Below, in pieces: positions 26,078 to 34,405 of a stretch of DNA of 39,122 nt. This stretch comes from Comamonadaceae bacterium. GTDB taxonomy: Bacteria > Pseudomonadota > Gammaproteobacteria > Burkholderiales > Burkholderiaceae_C. The stretch covers positions 1 through 39,122 of the forward strand of contig JAIXOZ010000051.1 in NCBI GenBank assembly GCA_027486495.1. Direction: 5' to 3'. The translations under genes and the position numbers were made by a program. Below the pieces are notes generated by a model. That model was not told the DNA's origin. It worked only from the letters and a program-made list of their open reading frames with translations, and did not search any database. The number at the start of each line of letters is the position of its first letter. Positions within the stretch are counted from its first letter, which is position 1.

Positions 26078-27793
26078 ATGACCACCCACCTTAATCCTGC
26101 AGCGTCCACATACCGTCTGATCCTTGACCATGTTCAGGACCACGAGGTTCAGCGGGCTGATCAGGTTTACCTGACCCAGCCTTTGGGTCATGGCCAAGTG
26201 CGTGATTACACATGGCGCGAAACACTCGATGAGGCACGCCGCATGGCGCGGCACTTGCAGTCTCGAGGGTTCGAGCAGGGCACTCGAATCGGTTTGATCA
26301 CAAAAAACTGTGCCCATTTCATCATGGCGGAACTGGCCATCTGGCTGGCCGGTGGCACAACGGTGGCCTTATTCCCGACCGATTCGGCTGACAACATTCG
26401 CTTCGTACTCGAGCACAGCGAGACGCGCCTGCTTTTCGTGGGAAAACTCGACAACTGGGCGCGTCAGCAAACGGGTGTGCCAAGCGGTCTTGTCTGCATC
26501 GCACTACCCCTTTCAGATGCTTTAGCTCATCAACCTGAACTACCCTGCTGGGCAGACATCGTGGCCAGCACCGAAGCATTGAAAGGTCGCATAAGGCGGG
26601 ATTCGCAAGATCTGGCGCTTATTTCTTACACATCCGGATCGACCGGCGAACCCAAGGGAGTCATGCACAGCTTTGGCGGTATCAGCGATGCCTCAGAACG
26701 CACTATGGCGTTGATCAACGAACGTACAGGCCACCCGGCACAACACCGGGTCTTGTCATACCTGCCGCTGTCACACGTATTCGAGCGTTCCAAAATCGCC
26801 TGCTGGTCTCTCGTTGCTGGCAATGTGCACGTGTTTTTTACCGAATCGCTGTCCACTTTTTTGGACGACCTCAAGCGCGCACGGCCCAACTCCTTCATTT
26901 CAGTGCCCCGGCTATGGCTCAAATTTCAACATGGTGTATTCGCAAGAATTCCAGCTGAGCAGCTCGACGCAGCGCTGGCAGACCCCATCAAAAGCCGAAT
27001 GGTCGCCAAGCAAGTACTGGCTTCGCTTGGTCTGGATGCGGTGGTATCGGCCGGCAGCGGCTCAGCGCCTATCTCAGCCAAGCTGATTGAGTGGTACCGC
27101 AAGCTAGGCCTAGACCTTATGGAAGGGTACGCAATGACCGAAGATTTTGCATATTCACATGGTTCGCTGCCGCAGTACAACCAACCGGGGTACGTAGGGC
27201 GTGCACTTCCAGGCGTGCAATCGCGGCTCTCGCCCGAAGGTGAAATTTTGGTCAAATCGCCTGGCTGCATGGTCGGGTACTACAAACGGCCTGATCTGAC
27301 GGCCGAAGCCTTCACCGATGACGGCTATTTCCGCACTGGCGATTGCGGACATTTTGAGCCCAACGGCATGCTCAAACTCACTGGTCGGATCAAGGAGTTG
27401 TTCAAGACCACCAAAGGCAAATATGTGGCACCTGCACCGATCGAGAGCCGATTGAACAACCACCCGATGATCGAACTCAGCATGGTGTGCGGCAGCGGTC
27501 AGAGCGCTGCATGCGCCCTGGTTCAGTTGTCAGAACAGCACCAGACACTGCGCCAGGACCCTTTGTCGCGAGAACAGATCGAACTCGATCTGGCGCGCCT
27601 GTTGGAGGAGGTCAACGCAACACTGAGCGATCATGAACAGCTGCGCTTGATGGTGGTGATGAACGAGCTATGGACCATTGACAACGGTTGCCTAACTGCT
27701 ACGCTGAAAATCAAGCGCAGTGCCATCGAGGCCAGTGCCCAGAAACGTCTGAACGGCTGGTATGCACATCCGGATCAGGTGGTCTGGGCGTGA
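26078..27793 (+). CDS. AMP-forming long-chain acyl-CoA ligase
   Basis: ANL-superfamily ligase, 571 residues, that adenylates a carboxylic acid and forms its CoA ester. The phosphate-binding loop YTSGSTGEPKG is at 184-194, followed by LPLSHVFERS, the EGYAMTED motif (A5), YFRTGD and the GRIKELFKTTKGKYVAP hinge. This resembles FadD15/ACSL-type long-chain ligases. It is the last gene of block A, 62 nt after the DUF1254 pair. The facing sulfatase gene ends only 13 nt beyond its stop. Confidence 0.92.
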   Translation: MTTHLNPAASTYRLILDHVQDHEVQRADQVYLTQPLGHGQVRDYTWRETLDEARRMARHLQSRGFEQGTRIGLITKNCAHFIMAELAIWLAGGTTVALFPTDSADNIRFVLEHSETRLLFVGKLDNWARQQTGVPSGLVCIALPLSDALAHQPELPCWADIVASTEALKGRIRRDSQDLALISYTSGSTGEPKGVMHSFGGISDASERTMALINERTGHPAQHRVLSYLPLSHVFERSKIACWSLVAGNVHVFFTESLSTFLDDLKRARPNSFISVPRLWLKFQHGVFARIPAEQLDAALADPIKSRMVAKQVLASLGLDAVVSAGSGSAPISAKLIEWYRKLGLDLMEGYAMTEDFAYSHGSLPQYNQPGYVGRALPGVQSRLSPEGEILVKSPGCMVGYYKRPDLTAEAFTDDGYFRTGDCGHFEPNGMLKLTGRIKELFKTTKGKYVAPAPIESRLNNHPMIELSMVCGSGQSAACALVQLSEQHQTLRQDPLSREQIELDLARLLEEVNATLSDHEQLRLMVVMNELWTIDNGCLTATLKIKRSAIEASAQKRLNGWYAHPDQVVWA

Positions 27794-27806
27794 CAAATCG
27801 AAGTTC

Positions 27807-29783
27807 CTACCCAGGCATCTGAAAACCGCTGATCGGTGGCAAGGGCTCCAGCACTGCAAAACCACGGTCAAAGGTGTCGAGCAGAGACAGGAACCCTTGA
27901 AACTGAGGTCGGGACCCTTTCAGCGCAATGCGTCCGCTGTCCAGCGCCTCGGCAAAACTCAGCTGCTCGAGAGAAATGTCATCGAGCGTGGCGCGGCTCA
28001 GGTGCAATTGCACATCCACCTCGCCAACAGGTTCTTCGCAGGCATGGCGCAACACACCATTGGACAGTGTCAATACATGGCTGGCGTCTGGATCGCTAAA
28101 AATCCAATGCATCACCAGCCGAATGTGCGCTGCGCGAGGTCCGTTCAGGCGCATGGCTAAATAATCAAAATAGTGTGACAGGGGTAACGCACGGATCATG
28201 TCGCGGCTGGCCGCCATCCCTGATGCCATGCGCGGTGGCCCCTGACGCAGCTCACGGGCGCCTTGGAGGTAAGCATTACGCCAAGTGGATGACTCGGTCT
28301 GATAACCCAGTTGCTCCATGGCTTGGGCGCACAGACGCCGCGCTTCGGCGCAAGTCGGATCTACCCACACAATCCGGGCACAGATATCGGCCACCCAACG
28401 GTATTCACCAGCGTCCAGGTCGGCACGTGCTTTGATCAATACGGCGTCCACGCCGCCCATGTACTCGATGGTCTTGCGCGCCTGTGCCTCACGCGGCAAC
28501 GGGTCCAGGAATGCAGGGTGGCCTTCATAGGCACCCAGATAGCGCTGGTACACGGCCTTCACGTTGTGCTTGAGGTGACCGTAAAAGCTGTGAGTCGACC
28601 AATCCTGTTGGAGCACCTCTGGCAAGCGAATGGCTTCGGCAATGTCGCCACCAGTGTGCCCATGGTTGATCAACCGCAATGTCTGGTCATGCACGAATTT
28701 GTAGAGATCGTGCTGGCGCAGCAGGTACTCCCCCATGGACTGACTACCCCAGACCGGCCAATGATGCTGAGCAATCAACACATCACTATGGGGGGCATAA
28801 CGTTGGCGGGCACCCGCCAAATAGCTCGCCCAGGCACGCGCGTCGCGCACCTGGGCACCACGCAAGGGCAGAAGGTTGTGAAAATTGTGGCTGGTAATCT
28901 CGGCCATGTTGAGCACGCGCAAACCCGGGTGGTGAATGATCATCTCGGCAGGGGCTTCAGCACCCGGAGTCAACTCGAACACGCATTCGATGCCATCCAC
29001 CTCAAATCTTTCCACCGGTTGGGTGATCAGCCGATTGGGCGCAATCAGTGTGACGGTACCGGCAGAAACTGCCTTGCCCAATCCGGCATCCACCTGACCG
29101 AGTTCGCCGCGGGGCAGCAATGCACCGTACTGGAACAATGCACGACGAGTCATGGCATTGCCTGCCATCACGGTTTCGCTGATGGCGTCGTCCATGAATC
29201 CCACAGGAGCAATCACCTGCACACGGCCTGCCAGGACGTCAGCCTCGTCGATGACGCCACGCACGCCACCAAAATGATCCACATGACTGTGCGTATAAAC
29301 CACCGCCACCACTGGCTTTTGTGGCCGGTGCTGGTGGTACAAGGACAGCGCCGCAGCGGCAACCTGGGTAGACGTGAGCGGGTCAATGATGATCAGTCCT
29401 GTGTCACCCTCCAGAATGGTCATGTTGGCCAGATCCATACCGCGAACCTGGTAAACACGATCACAGACTTTGAACAAGCCAGTGACCATATTGAGGCGGG
29501 CATGTCGCCAAAGACCAGGGTGCACGCTGTCGGGCGCCTGTTCATTCGCCAGAAAACCATAGGCCTTCAGATTCCAAACTGGGCGGCCGTTGGGGCGCAG
29601 CACGCCCTCGGGTGGCAAGGGAGCCACCAAACCCCGGCGCGCATCGTCAAACGCACGGTCATCGTGCAAGGGCAAATGCAGACGCTGGGCGGCTTGGCAT
29701 GAACGGGTGTGCATCGAGGCCGGTTGGGGATCTTCTTTCGCCAGGTTTTCTTCAGGCTTCAGATGAGGTGTGTCAGAGGTCAT
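27807..29783 (-). CDS. Alkyl sulfatase, SdsA1/BDS1-like metallo-beta-lactamase type
   Basis: Zinc hydrolase that releases sulfate from alkyl sulfates to give alcohols; 658 residues. The metallo-beta-lactamase domain has the binuclear-site motif THSHVDHFGGV, the downstream AEITSHNFHN Zn/substrate block and LIAQHHWPVWG. A middle alpha-helical dimerisation region follows, then a C-terminal SCP2-like domain (about 530-658). Secreted homologues have a signal peptide; here the N-terminus MTSDTPHLKPEENLAKEDPQ is polar, so the enzyme is probably cytoplasmic. The ATG at 29783 is preferred over an in-frame TTG at 29798. It diverges from the TetR gene. Confidence 0.9.
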   Translation of the reverse strand: MTSDTPHLKPEENLAKEDPQPASMHTRSCQAAQRLHLPLHDDRAFDDARRGLVAPLPPEGVLRPNGRPVWNLKAYGFLANEQAPDSVHPGLWRHARLNMVTGLFKVCDRVYQVRGMDLANMTILEGDTGLIIIDPLTSTQVAAAALSLYHQHRPQKPVVAVVYTHSHVDHFGGVRGVIDEADVLAGRVQVIAPVGFMDDAISETVMAGNAMTRRALFQYGALLPRGELGQVDAGLGKAVSAGTVTLIAPNRLITQPVERFEVDGIECVFELTPGAEAPAEMIIHHPGLRVLNMAEITSHNFHNLLPLRGAQVRDARAWASYLAGARQRYAPHSDVLIAQHHWPVWGSQSMGEYLLRQHDLYKFVHDQTLRLINHGHTGGDIAEAIRLPEVLQQDWSTHSFYGHLKHNVKAVYQRYLGAYEGHPAFLDPLPREAQARKTIEYMGGVDAVLIKARADLDAGEYRWVADICARIVWVDPTCAEARRLCAQAMEQLGYQTESSTWRNAYLQGARELRQGPPRMASGMAASRDMIRALPLSHYFDYLAMRLNGPRAAHIRLVMHWIFSDPDASHVLTLSNGVLRHACEEPVGEVDVQLHLSRATLDDISLEQLSFAEALDSGRIALKGSRPQFQGFLSLLDTFDRGFAVLEPLPPISGFQMPG

Positions 29784-29937
29784 AAGTTGAAGCGACAAAA
29801 AGTCGCGCTGGGTGACGAACTTTGGCTATAAAAAAATGGATCCAAATCAGCTGTTTTGCGAGCCCTTTGCAATCGCATGATGTGCGAGCCGATTGGAATC
29901 AAACACATGGTTTTCCCTTGGTTCTTCAATCTGACGC

Positions 29938-29967
29938 TTGACAAGTGTTGTTCGGCAGAATTATTGT
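29938..29967 (+). promoter_or_regulatory. Probable promoter of the TetR-P450 operon
   Basis: TTGACA (29938-29943), an 18-bp spacer and TATTGT (29962-29967) form a plausible sigma70 promoter. It is followed at once by an 18-bp palindrome. It lies in the 281-nt gap between the sulfatase and TetR starts. Confidence 0.5.
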
Positions 29968-29985
29968 GAACCTGAATTCATGTTC
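29968..29985. promoter_or_regulatory. 18-bp palindromic operator candidate for TetR
   Basis: GAACCTGAATTCATGTTC is self-complementary at 16 of 18 positions and abuts the predicted -10 element. Binding there would block transcription start. Position and size are typical of TetR-family operators. Confidence 0.55.
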
Positions 29986-30064
29986 TTTATTTTGCTTTTG
30001 AAAGCCTCACTTGTCCACACTTCCATTGACTGCTTCTGTAACGTCTAGAAAACCAGCATCAAAA

Positions 30065-30793
30065 ATGGAAAAAAAAACCATAGAGACTGTCGTCAAGGCT
30101 TTTCCAGCGAAGCAGCAAAGGTCCGAGCAAACCCACGAAAAATTGCTGCAATCAGGTCTTGATTTGTTGCGCGATGGGGTTTTCGATGACATTTCCATTG
30201 CGCAAATTTCTGCCCGAGCAGGATGCTCTGTGGGTTCCTTCTATCTGCGATTTCGCAACAAAGAGGCTTTTTTCAAATTCCTCATTGAAAGCATCAGCGA
30301 AACATTACAAGCCGACCTGCTCACCAATCTCACCCCAGAAAGCATCAAAAAACTCACCTTGGCCCAAACGGTGCGCCACTGTGTAGGCCATTATGTGGAG
30401 ATCAACCGACAGTACGAAAGCATTGTTCGCGCCGCCGTGCAATACAGCATCAACGACAGCGATGACTGGCAACCCGTTCGGGACAATGGGTTGAAGCTGC
30501 ACGATCACTACATTGATTTGATACTCAGTAAATTAAGAAAATCAAACCAAGAAGAAGCCCGGCAGCAATTGGTTGTCGGCTTGCAAATCATCAGTGGTCA
30601 TTTGGTCAACAGCATCACTCACCCGATCAACCGCTTACCCCTGCATGACCCCAACCTCACCTATTGGCTGTTTGAAGTGGTGATGCATTGCATGAAGGTC
30701 AAGCTCCCTACACAGGCCATACCGCAGCAAAAAAAGACACGCTTACGTATCGTCCCCCCAAAGAAAAAAATCACAACCCAGAGGAGAAAATGA
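30065..30793 (+). CDS. TetR-family transcriptional regulator
   Basis: A 242-residue regulator with an N-terminal TetR helix-turn-helix (about 18-68: KLLQSGLDLLRDGVFDDISI, AQISARAGCSVGSFYLRFRN) and a helical ligand domain. The C-terminus is unusually basic (KKTRLRIVPPKKKITTQRRK). A TTG at 30011 would add 18 residues; the ATG at 30065 is preferred, although neither has a good ribosome site. The stop codon is 1 nt before the alcohol dehydrogenase ATG, whose AGGAG (30782-30786) lies within this gene. The regulator and the P450 operon are thus probably one transcript. Confidence 0.88.
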   Translation: MEKKTIETVVKAFPAKQQRSEQTHEKLLQSGLDLLRDGVFDDISIAQISARAGCSVGSFYLRFRNKEAFFKFLIESISETLQADLLTNLTPESIKKLTLAQTVRHCVGHYVEINRQYESIVRAAVQYSINDSDDWQPVRDNGLKLHDHYIDLILSKLRKSNQEEARQQLVVGLQIISGHLVNSITHPINRLPLHDPNLTYWLFEVVMHCMKVKLPTQAIPQQKKTRLRIVPPKKKITTQRRK

Positions 30794-30794
30794 C

Positions 30795-31877
30795 ATGAAA
30801 GCCGCTGTTTTTCATGGCCCAGGTCAGCCCATGACCATCGAGAACATCGAGATCGAAAAACCCAAGCGCAACGAAGTGCTGGTGCGCACCCGTGTCAGCG
30901 GGCTTTGTCACAGCGACTTGCATTTCATCGAGGGCAAATACCCCACACCAGTGCCCGCAGTTCTCGGCCATGAGGCCGCAGGTGTGGTCGAAGCGGTGGG
31001 TGAAGACGTCAGCCACGTCAAGCCAGGCGACCATGTGGTCACCTGCTTGTCGGTGTTCTGTGGCCATTGCGAATATTGCGTGACGGGTCACCAAACCATC
31101 TGCAGCAACACCGCAGTCAAGATGCCGCCCGGCGTGGCCAAACGCCTGCGTTGGAAGGGTGAGCACCTCAATCAGTACCTCAACCTCTCAACTTTTGCTG
31201 AGCAAATGCTGGTGCACGAGAACGCTGTCGTCAAAATTCGAGAAGATATGCCCCTGGACCTGGCTGCTTTGCTGGGCTGTGGCGTTCTCACGGGTTATGG
31301 CTCGGTGGTCCACAGTGCGCAACTGGAGCCTGGCACCACGGTGGCCGTGCTCGGGTGCGGCGGCGTGGGCCTGTCCACCATCCATGCGGCGCATCTGGCT
31401 GGCGCTGCCCGGATCATCGCCATTGACATCGATCCGGCCAAACTGGAGATGGCCAAGATTTTTGGCGCTACCGATGGCATGGATGCCAAAGACCCTGATA
31501 TGGCCGCCAAGATCATCGAGATGACCCAGGGCGGCGTGCATTACGCATTCGAGTGCATCGGTCTGAAGTCCACCACCGAAGCTTCTTTTGCCATGCTGCG
31601 TCCACGCGGTTTGTCCACCATTGTGGGCATGATTCCGCTGGGCACAAAAATTGAGCTGCACGGCTTTGACTTTCTGCGCGAGCGCCGCATTCAAGGCACG
31701 ATGATGGGCTCCAACCACTTTCGACTTGACATCCCCCGCTTGGTGGAATTTCACATGCAGGGTCGAATGAAGCTCGACCAACTGGTTTCAAACCGACTCA
31801 AGCTAGAGCAAATCAACGATGGTTTTTCCGCTCTACAGCGAGGTGGTATCGCTCGCAACGTGATCGTCTTCGATTGA
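30795..31877 (+). CDS. Zinc-dependent alcohol dehydrogenase
   Basis: Medium-chain dehydrogenase/reductase, 360 residues, NAD-dependent oxidation of an alcohol. Catalytic zinc ligands are C38 (GLCHSD), H59-E60 (LGHEAAG) and C162. Structural zinc cysteines are C89, C92, C95 and C103. The Rossmann motif GCGGVG is at 187-192, with the adenine-ribose Asp in IAIDIDPAK. It likely oxidises the alcohol made by the downstream P450 or released by the sulfatase. Its ribosome site is inside the TetR gene. Confidence 0.93.
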   Translation: MKAAVFHGPGQPMTIENIEIEKPKRNEVLVRTRVSGLCHSDLHFIEGKYPTPVPAVLGHEAAGVVEAVGEDVSHVKPGDHVVTCLSVFCGHCEYCVTGHQTICSNTAVKMPPGVAKRLRWKGEHLNQYLNLSTFAEQMLVHENAVVKIREDMPLDLAALLGCGVLTGYGSVVHSAQLEPGTTVAVLGCGGVGLSTIHAAHLAGAARIIAIDIDPAKLEMAKIFGATDGMDAKDPDMAAKIIEMTQGGVHYAFECIGLKSTTEASFAMLRPRGLSTIVGMIPLGTKIELHGFDFLRERRIQGTMMGSNHFRLDIPRLVEFHMQGRMKLDQLVSNRLKLEQINDGFSALQRGGIARNVIVFD

Positions 31878-31888
31878 TGGAGCAAGCC

Positions 31889-32761
31889 ATGAAACGATTG
31901 GAAAACAAGGTCGCCGTGATCACTGGCGCATGCTCGGGCATTGGATTGGCTACAACCGAGCTGTTTCTTTCTGAAGGCGCCCAAGTGGTGGCGGCGGACG
32001 TGCAGGACGAGGTGGGTCAGCAATTGCAAGCGAAGTATTCAGGTCAGCTGCACTTTGCGCATTGCGATGTGACCCAGCTCGATGAGTTGCGCGCCGCCAT
32101 CGACAGTGCGGCCCAGCATTTTGGTGGGCTGGACATCCTGTTCAGCAACGCAGGTCGCATTGGCACCATGGGTGGCGTTCAGGCTTTCAATGCCGAAGCA
32201 TGGGACAACACCCAAAACCTTTTGTTGCGTTCTGTCGCGGCAGGGGCTAGCTACGCCGTGCCCCACATGATCCAACGTGGCGCAGGGGCCATTGTCAACA
32301 CATCTTCCATTTCGGCCTTGCAGGCTGGCTATGCCCCTTTGGCCTATTCAGTGGCCAAGGCGGGCGTGCTGCATTACACCCGAGTGGCAGCTGCCGAACT
32401 CTGCGCCTTGAATATCCGCATCAACGCTGTGGTGCCAGGGTTCATTGCCACGCGCATCTTCGGCGGCCTGTTTGGCATGGACCAACAAGCCTCGCAAGAC
32501 CTGGCCAAGCGTGTGAGTGACCACAGCAGCAGCGCCAATCCGATTTCTCGTGCCGGTCAGCCGCAAGACATTGCCGAGGCTGCCCTGTATTTGGCCAGTG
32601 ATGCCGCCCGCTTTGTCACTGGCACCCACATCACGGTAGATGGCGGTATCACCATCGGCCCCCGCCACAGCTGGGATCCTCATACAACAAGCCCCATGAG
32701 CCAAGCACTCGGCGTGTCACGCGAGCAGATCGAAGCCATGCGCAAGTCAGCCGATGCCTAA
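31889..32761 (+). CDS. Short-chain dehydrogenase/reductase
   Basis: Classical SDR, 290 residues. The NAD(P)-binding TGACSGIG is at residues 13-20, the acidic residue of VVAADVQDE suggests NAD preference, NAG is in FSNAGRIG, and the catalytic YxxxK is Y153/K157. The C-terminal TGTHITVDGGITIG is typical. I chose ATG 31889 for its GGAG at 31879-31882; an ATG at 31877 overlapping the ADH stop (TGATG) is possible. Two alcohol dehydrogenases in one operon suggest two successive oxidations or a secondary alcohol intermediate. Confidence 0.92.
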   Translation: MKRLENKVAVITGACSGIGLATTELFLSEGAQVVAADVQDEVGQQLQAKYSGQLHFAHCDVTQLDELRAAIDSAAQHFGGLDILFSNAGRIGTMGGVQAFNAEAWDNTQNLLLRSVAAGASYAVPHMIQRGAGAIVNTSSISALQAGYAPLAYSVAKAGVLHYTRVAAAELCALNIRINAVVPGFIATRIFGGLFGMDQQASQDLAKRVSDHSSSANPISRAGQPQDIAEAALYLASDAARFVTGTHITVDGGITIGPRHSWDPHTTSPMSQALGVSREQIEAMRKSADA

Positions 32762-32791
32762 ATTTTGATTTATCCAGAAAGATTTTTGTCC

Positions 32792-33112
32792 ATGTCCCAA
32801 GTTCATTTCATCAGCTTTGACGGTATTCGTCGCAGCGTTGAGACCCAGATTGGCGAGAACCTGATGCGCGCCGCTACCGATAACGCCGTGCCTGGCATCG
32901 ATGGAGATTGCGGCGGCCAGTGCGCTTGTGCCACTTGTCACGTGTTCGTGTCTGCGCCCTGGGCGGAGCGCCTGCCCATCATGCGCACCAATGAGAACGA
33001 TATTTTGGAATTCACGAACGAGCGCAGGGAGTCTTCGCGACTGGCCTGCCAGATCGTCATGACCGCCGAACTCGACGGCATCGAAGTCCATATGCCCGAG
33101 GGCCAGCACTGA
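32792..33112 (+). CDS. [2Fe-2S] ferredoxin, adrenodoxin/putidaredoxin type
   Basis: A 106-residue electron carrier. Cluster cysteines are C40, C46, C49 and C86 in the arrangement C-x5-C-x2-C...C typical of P450 redox partners; an extra C44 lies in the loop. It starts 30 nt after the SDR gene and precedes the P450 by 30 nt, so it most likely reduces that P450. Upstream in-frame codons are not initiators. No NADH-ferredoxin reductase is present in the window. Confidence 0.93.
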   Translation: MSQVHFISFDGIRRSVETQIGENLMRAATDNAVPGIDGDCGGQCACATCHVFVSAPWAERLPIMRTNENDILEFTNERRESSRLACQIVMTAELDGIEVHMPEGQH

Positions 33113-33142
33113 AGCTGTCGAAGAACCGAAAGAAAAAATACC

Positions 33143-34405
33143 ATGAAACTTTCACAAACCGAAATTCAAGCTTCAGCCCGAGCCGAAGCCTTTGCCATGC
33201 CGATCGAACAGATCGACCCAGGATCACCGGCTTATTTTGAGAACGACACCGTTGGTCATTATTTCGAACGCCTTCGTCGTGACGATCCTGTCCACCACTG
33301 CCACAGCGCTTTGTACGGGCCGTATTGGTCAGTGACCCGGTTTCAGGACATCATGCAGGTGGACACCAACCACGGCATTTACTCTTCAGACTGGACAAAT
33401 GGGGGGATTGCCATCACCGAACCACCACCGGGTGAAGGGCAACTTCAGATGTTCATCGCCATGGACCCTCCGCGCCATGACGTGCAACGCAAGGCTGTAC
33501 AGCCCATCGTCGCGCCGGGCAACCTGGCCAACATGCAGAACCTCATCCGAGAGCGGACCTGCAAAGTTCTCGATGGTCTGCCTCGAGGCGAGACCTTCAA
33601 CTGGGTAGAACATGTGTCTATCGAACTCACCACTTTGATGCTGGCGACTCTTTTCGACTTCCCGCTTGAGGACCGTCACCTGTTGACCCACTGGTCAGAT
33701 GTGGCCACGGCCAACAAGGATGTGGATCCCAAAGCGCCAACGCGAGAAGAACGCCTGGCTGAACTGCACAAGATGGCGGCTTATTTCACCCGCCTATGGA
33801 ATGAGCGCGTCAATGCCAGTCCTGGATCCGACCTGATTTCCATGATGGCCCACAACCCGGAAACCCGGAACATGACACCGCAGGAGTTCATGGGCAATCT
33901 GGTGTTGCTGATCGTGGGCGGCAACGACACCACACGCAACTCGATGACCGGAGGCCTTCTGGCCTTGCACGACAACCCGGGCGAATGGGGCAAGTTGCGA
34001 AACAATCCGGCCTTGGTGGACAACATGGTCTCGGAAATCATTCGCTGGCAGACACCGCTGGCCCACATGCGCCGAACCGCCTTGCAAGACACTGAACTGG
34101 GCGGGAAGCAAATCAAAAAGGGCGACAAGGTCGTGATGTGGTACCTCTCGGGCAACCGCGACGAGGACGCCATCCCCAACGCGAGCCAGTTCATCATAGA
34201 TCGGCCACGTGCGCGGCAGCACTTGTCTTTTGGCTTTGGCATCCACCGCTGTGTAGGCAACCGCTTGGCCGAGATGCAGCTGCGCATCCTGTGGGAAGAG
34301 ATCCACAAGCGCTTTCCCGTCATCGAAGTCGTGGCCGACCCCGTGCGAGTGCGTTCGCCCTTTGTGCGCGGCTTCACCGAACTCATCGTGCACATCCCTA
34401 AATGA
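33143..34405 (+). CDS. Cytochrome P450, CYP153-like
   Basis: Soluble class I P450, 420 residues. The I-helix oxygen-activation motif GGNDTTR is at 259-265, ExxR at E298-R301 and the heme Cys at C370 in FGFGIHRCVGNRLAE. Signature segments FIAMDPPRHDVQRKAV, SIELTTLMLATLFDFP and LRILWEEIHKRFPVIEVV match the CYP153 family, known for terminal hydroxylation of alkanes and alicyclics. It follows its ferredoxin and overlaps the next gene by 4 nt (ATGA), indicating translational coupling with the flavin monooxygenase. Confidence 0.93.
   Translation: MKLSQTEIQASARAEAFAMPIEQIDPGSPAYFENDTVGHYFERLRRDDPVHHCHSALYGPYWSVTRFQDIMQVDTNHGIYSSDWTNGGIAITEPPPGEGQLQMFIAMDPPRHDVQRKAVQPIVAPGNLANMQNLIRERTCKVLDGLPRGETFNWVEHVSIELTTLMLATLFDFPLEDRHLLTHWSDVATANKDVDPKAPTREERLAELHKMAAYFTRLWNERVNASPGSDLISMMAHNPETRNMTPQEFMGNLVLLIVGGNDTTRNSMTGGLLALHDNPGEWGKLRNNPALVDNMVSEIIRWQTPLAHMRRTALQDTELGGKQIKKGDKVVMWYLSGNRDEDAIPNASQFIIDRPRARQHLSFGFGIHRCVGNRLAEMQLRILWEEIHKRFPVIEVVADPVRVRSPFVRGFTELIVHIPK

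Noticed and set aside
28311..29702. 463-codon plus-strand open frame opposite the alkyl sulfatase
   Set aside because: Composition is that of an antisense shadow, and the sulfatase motifs on the other strand are clear.
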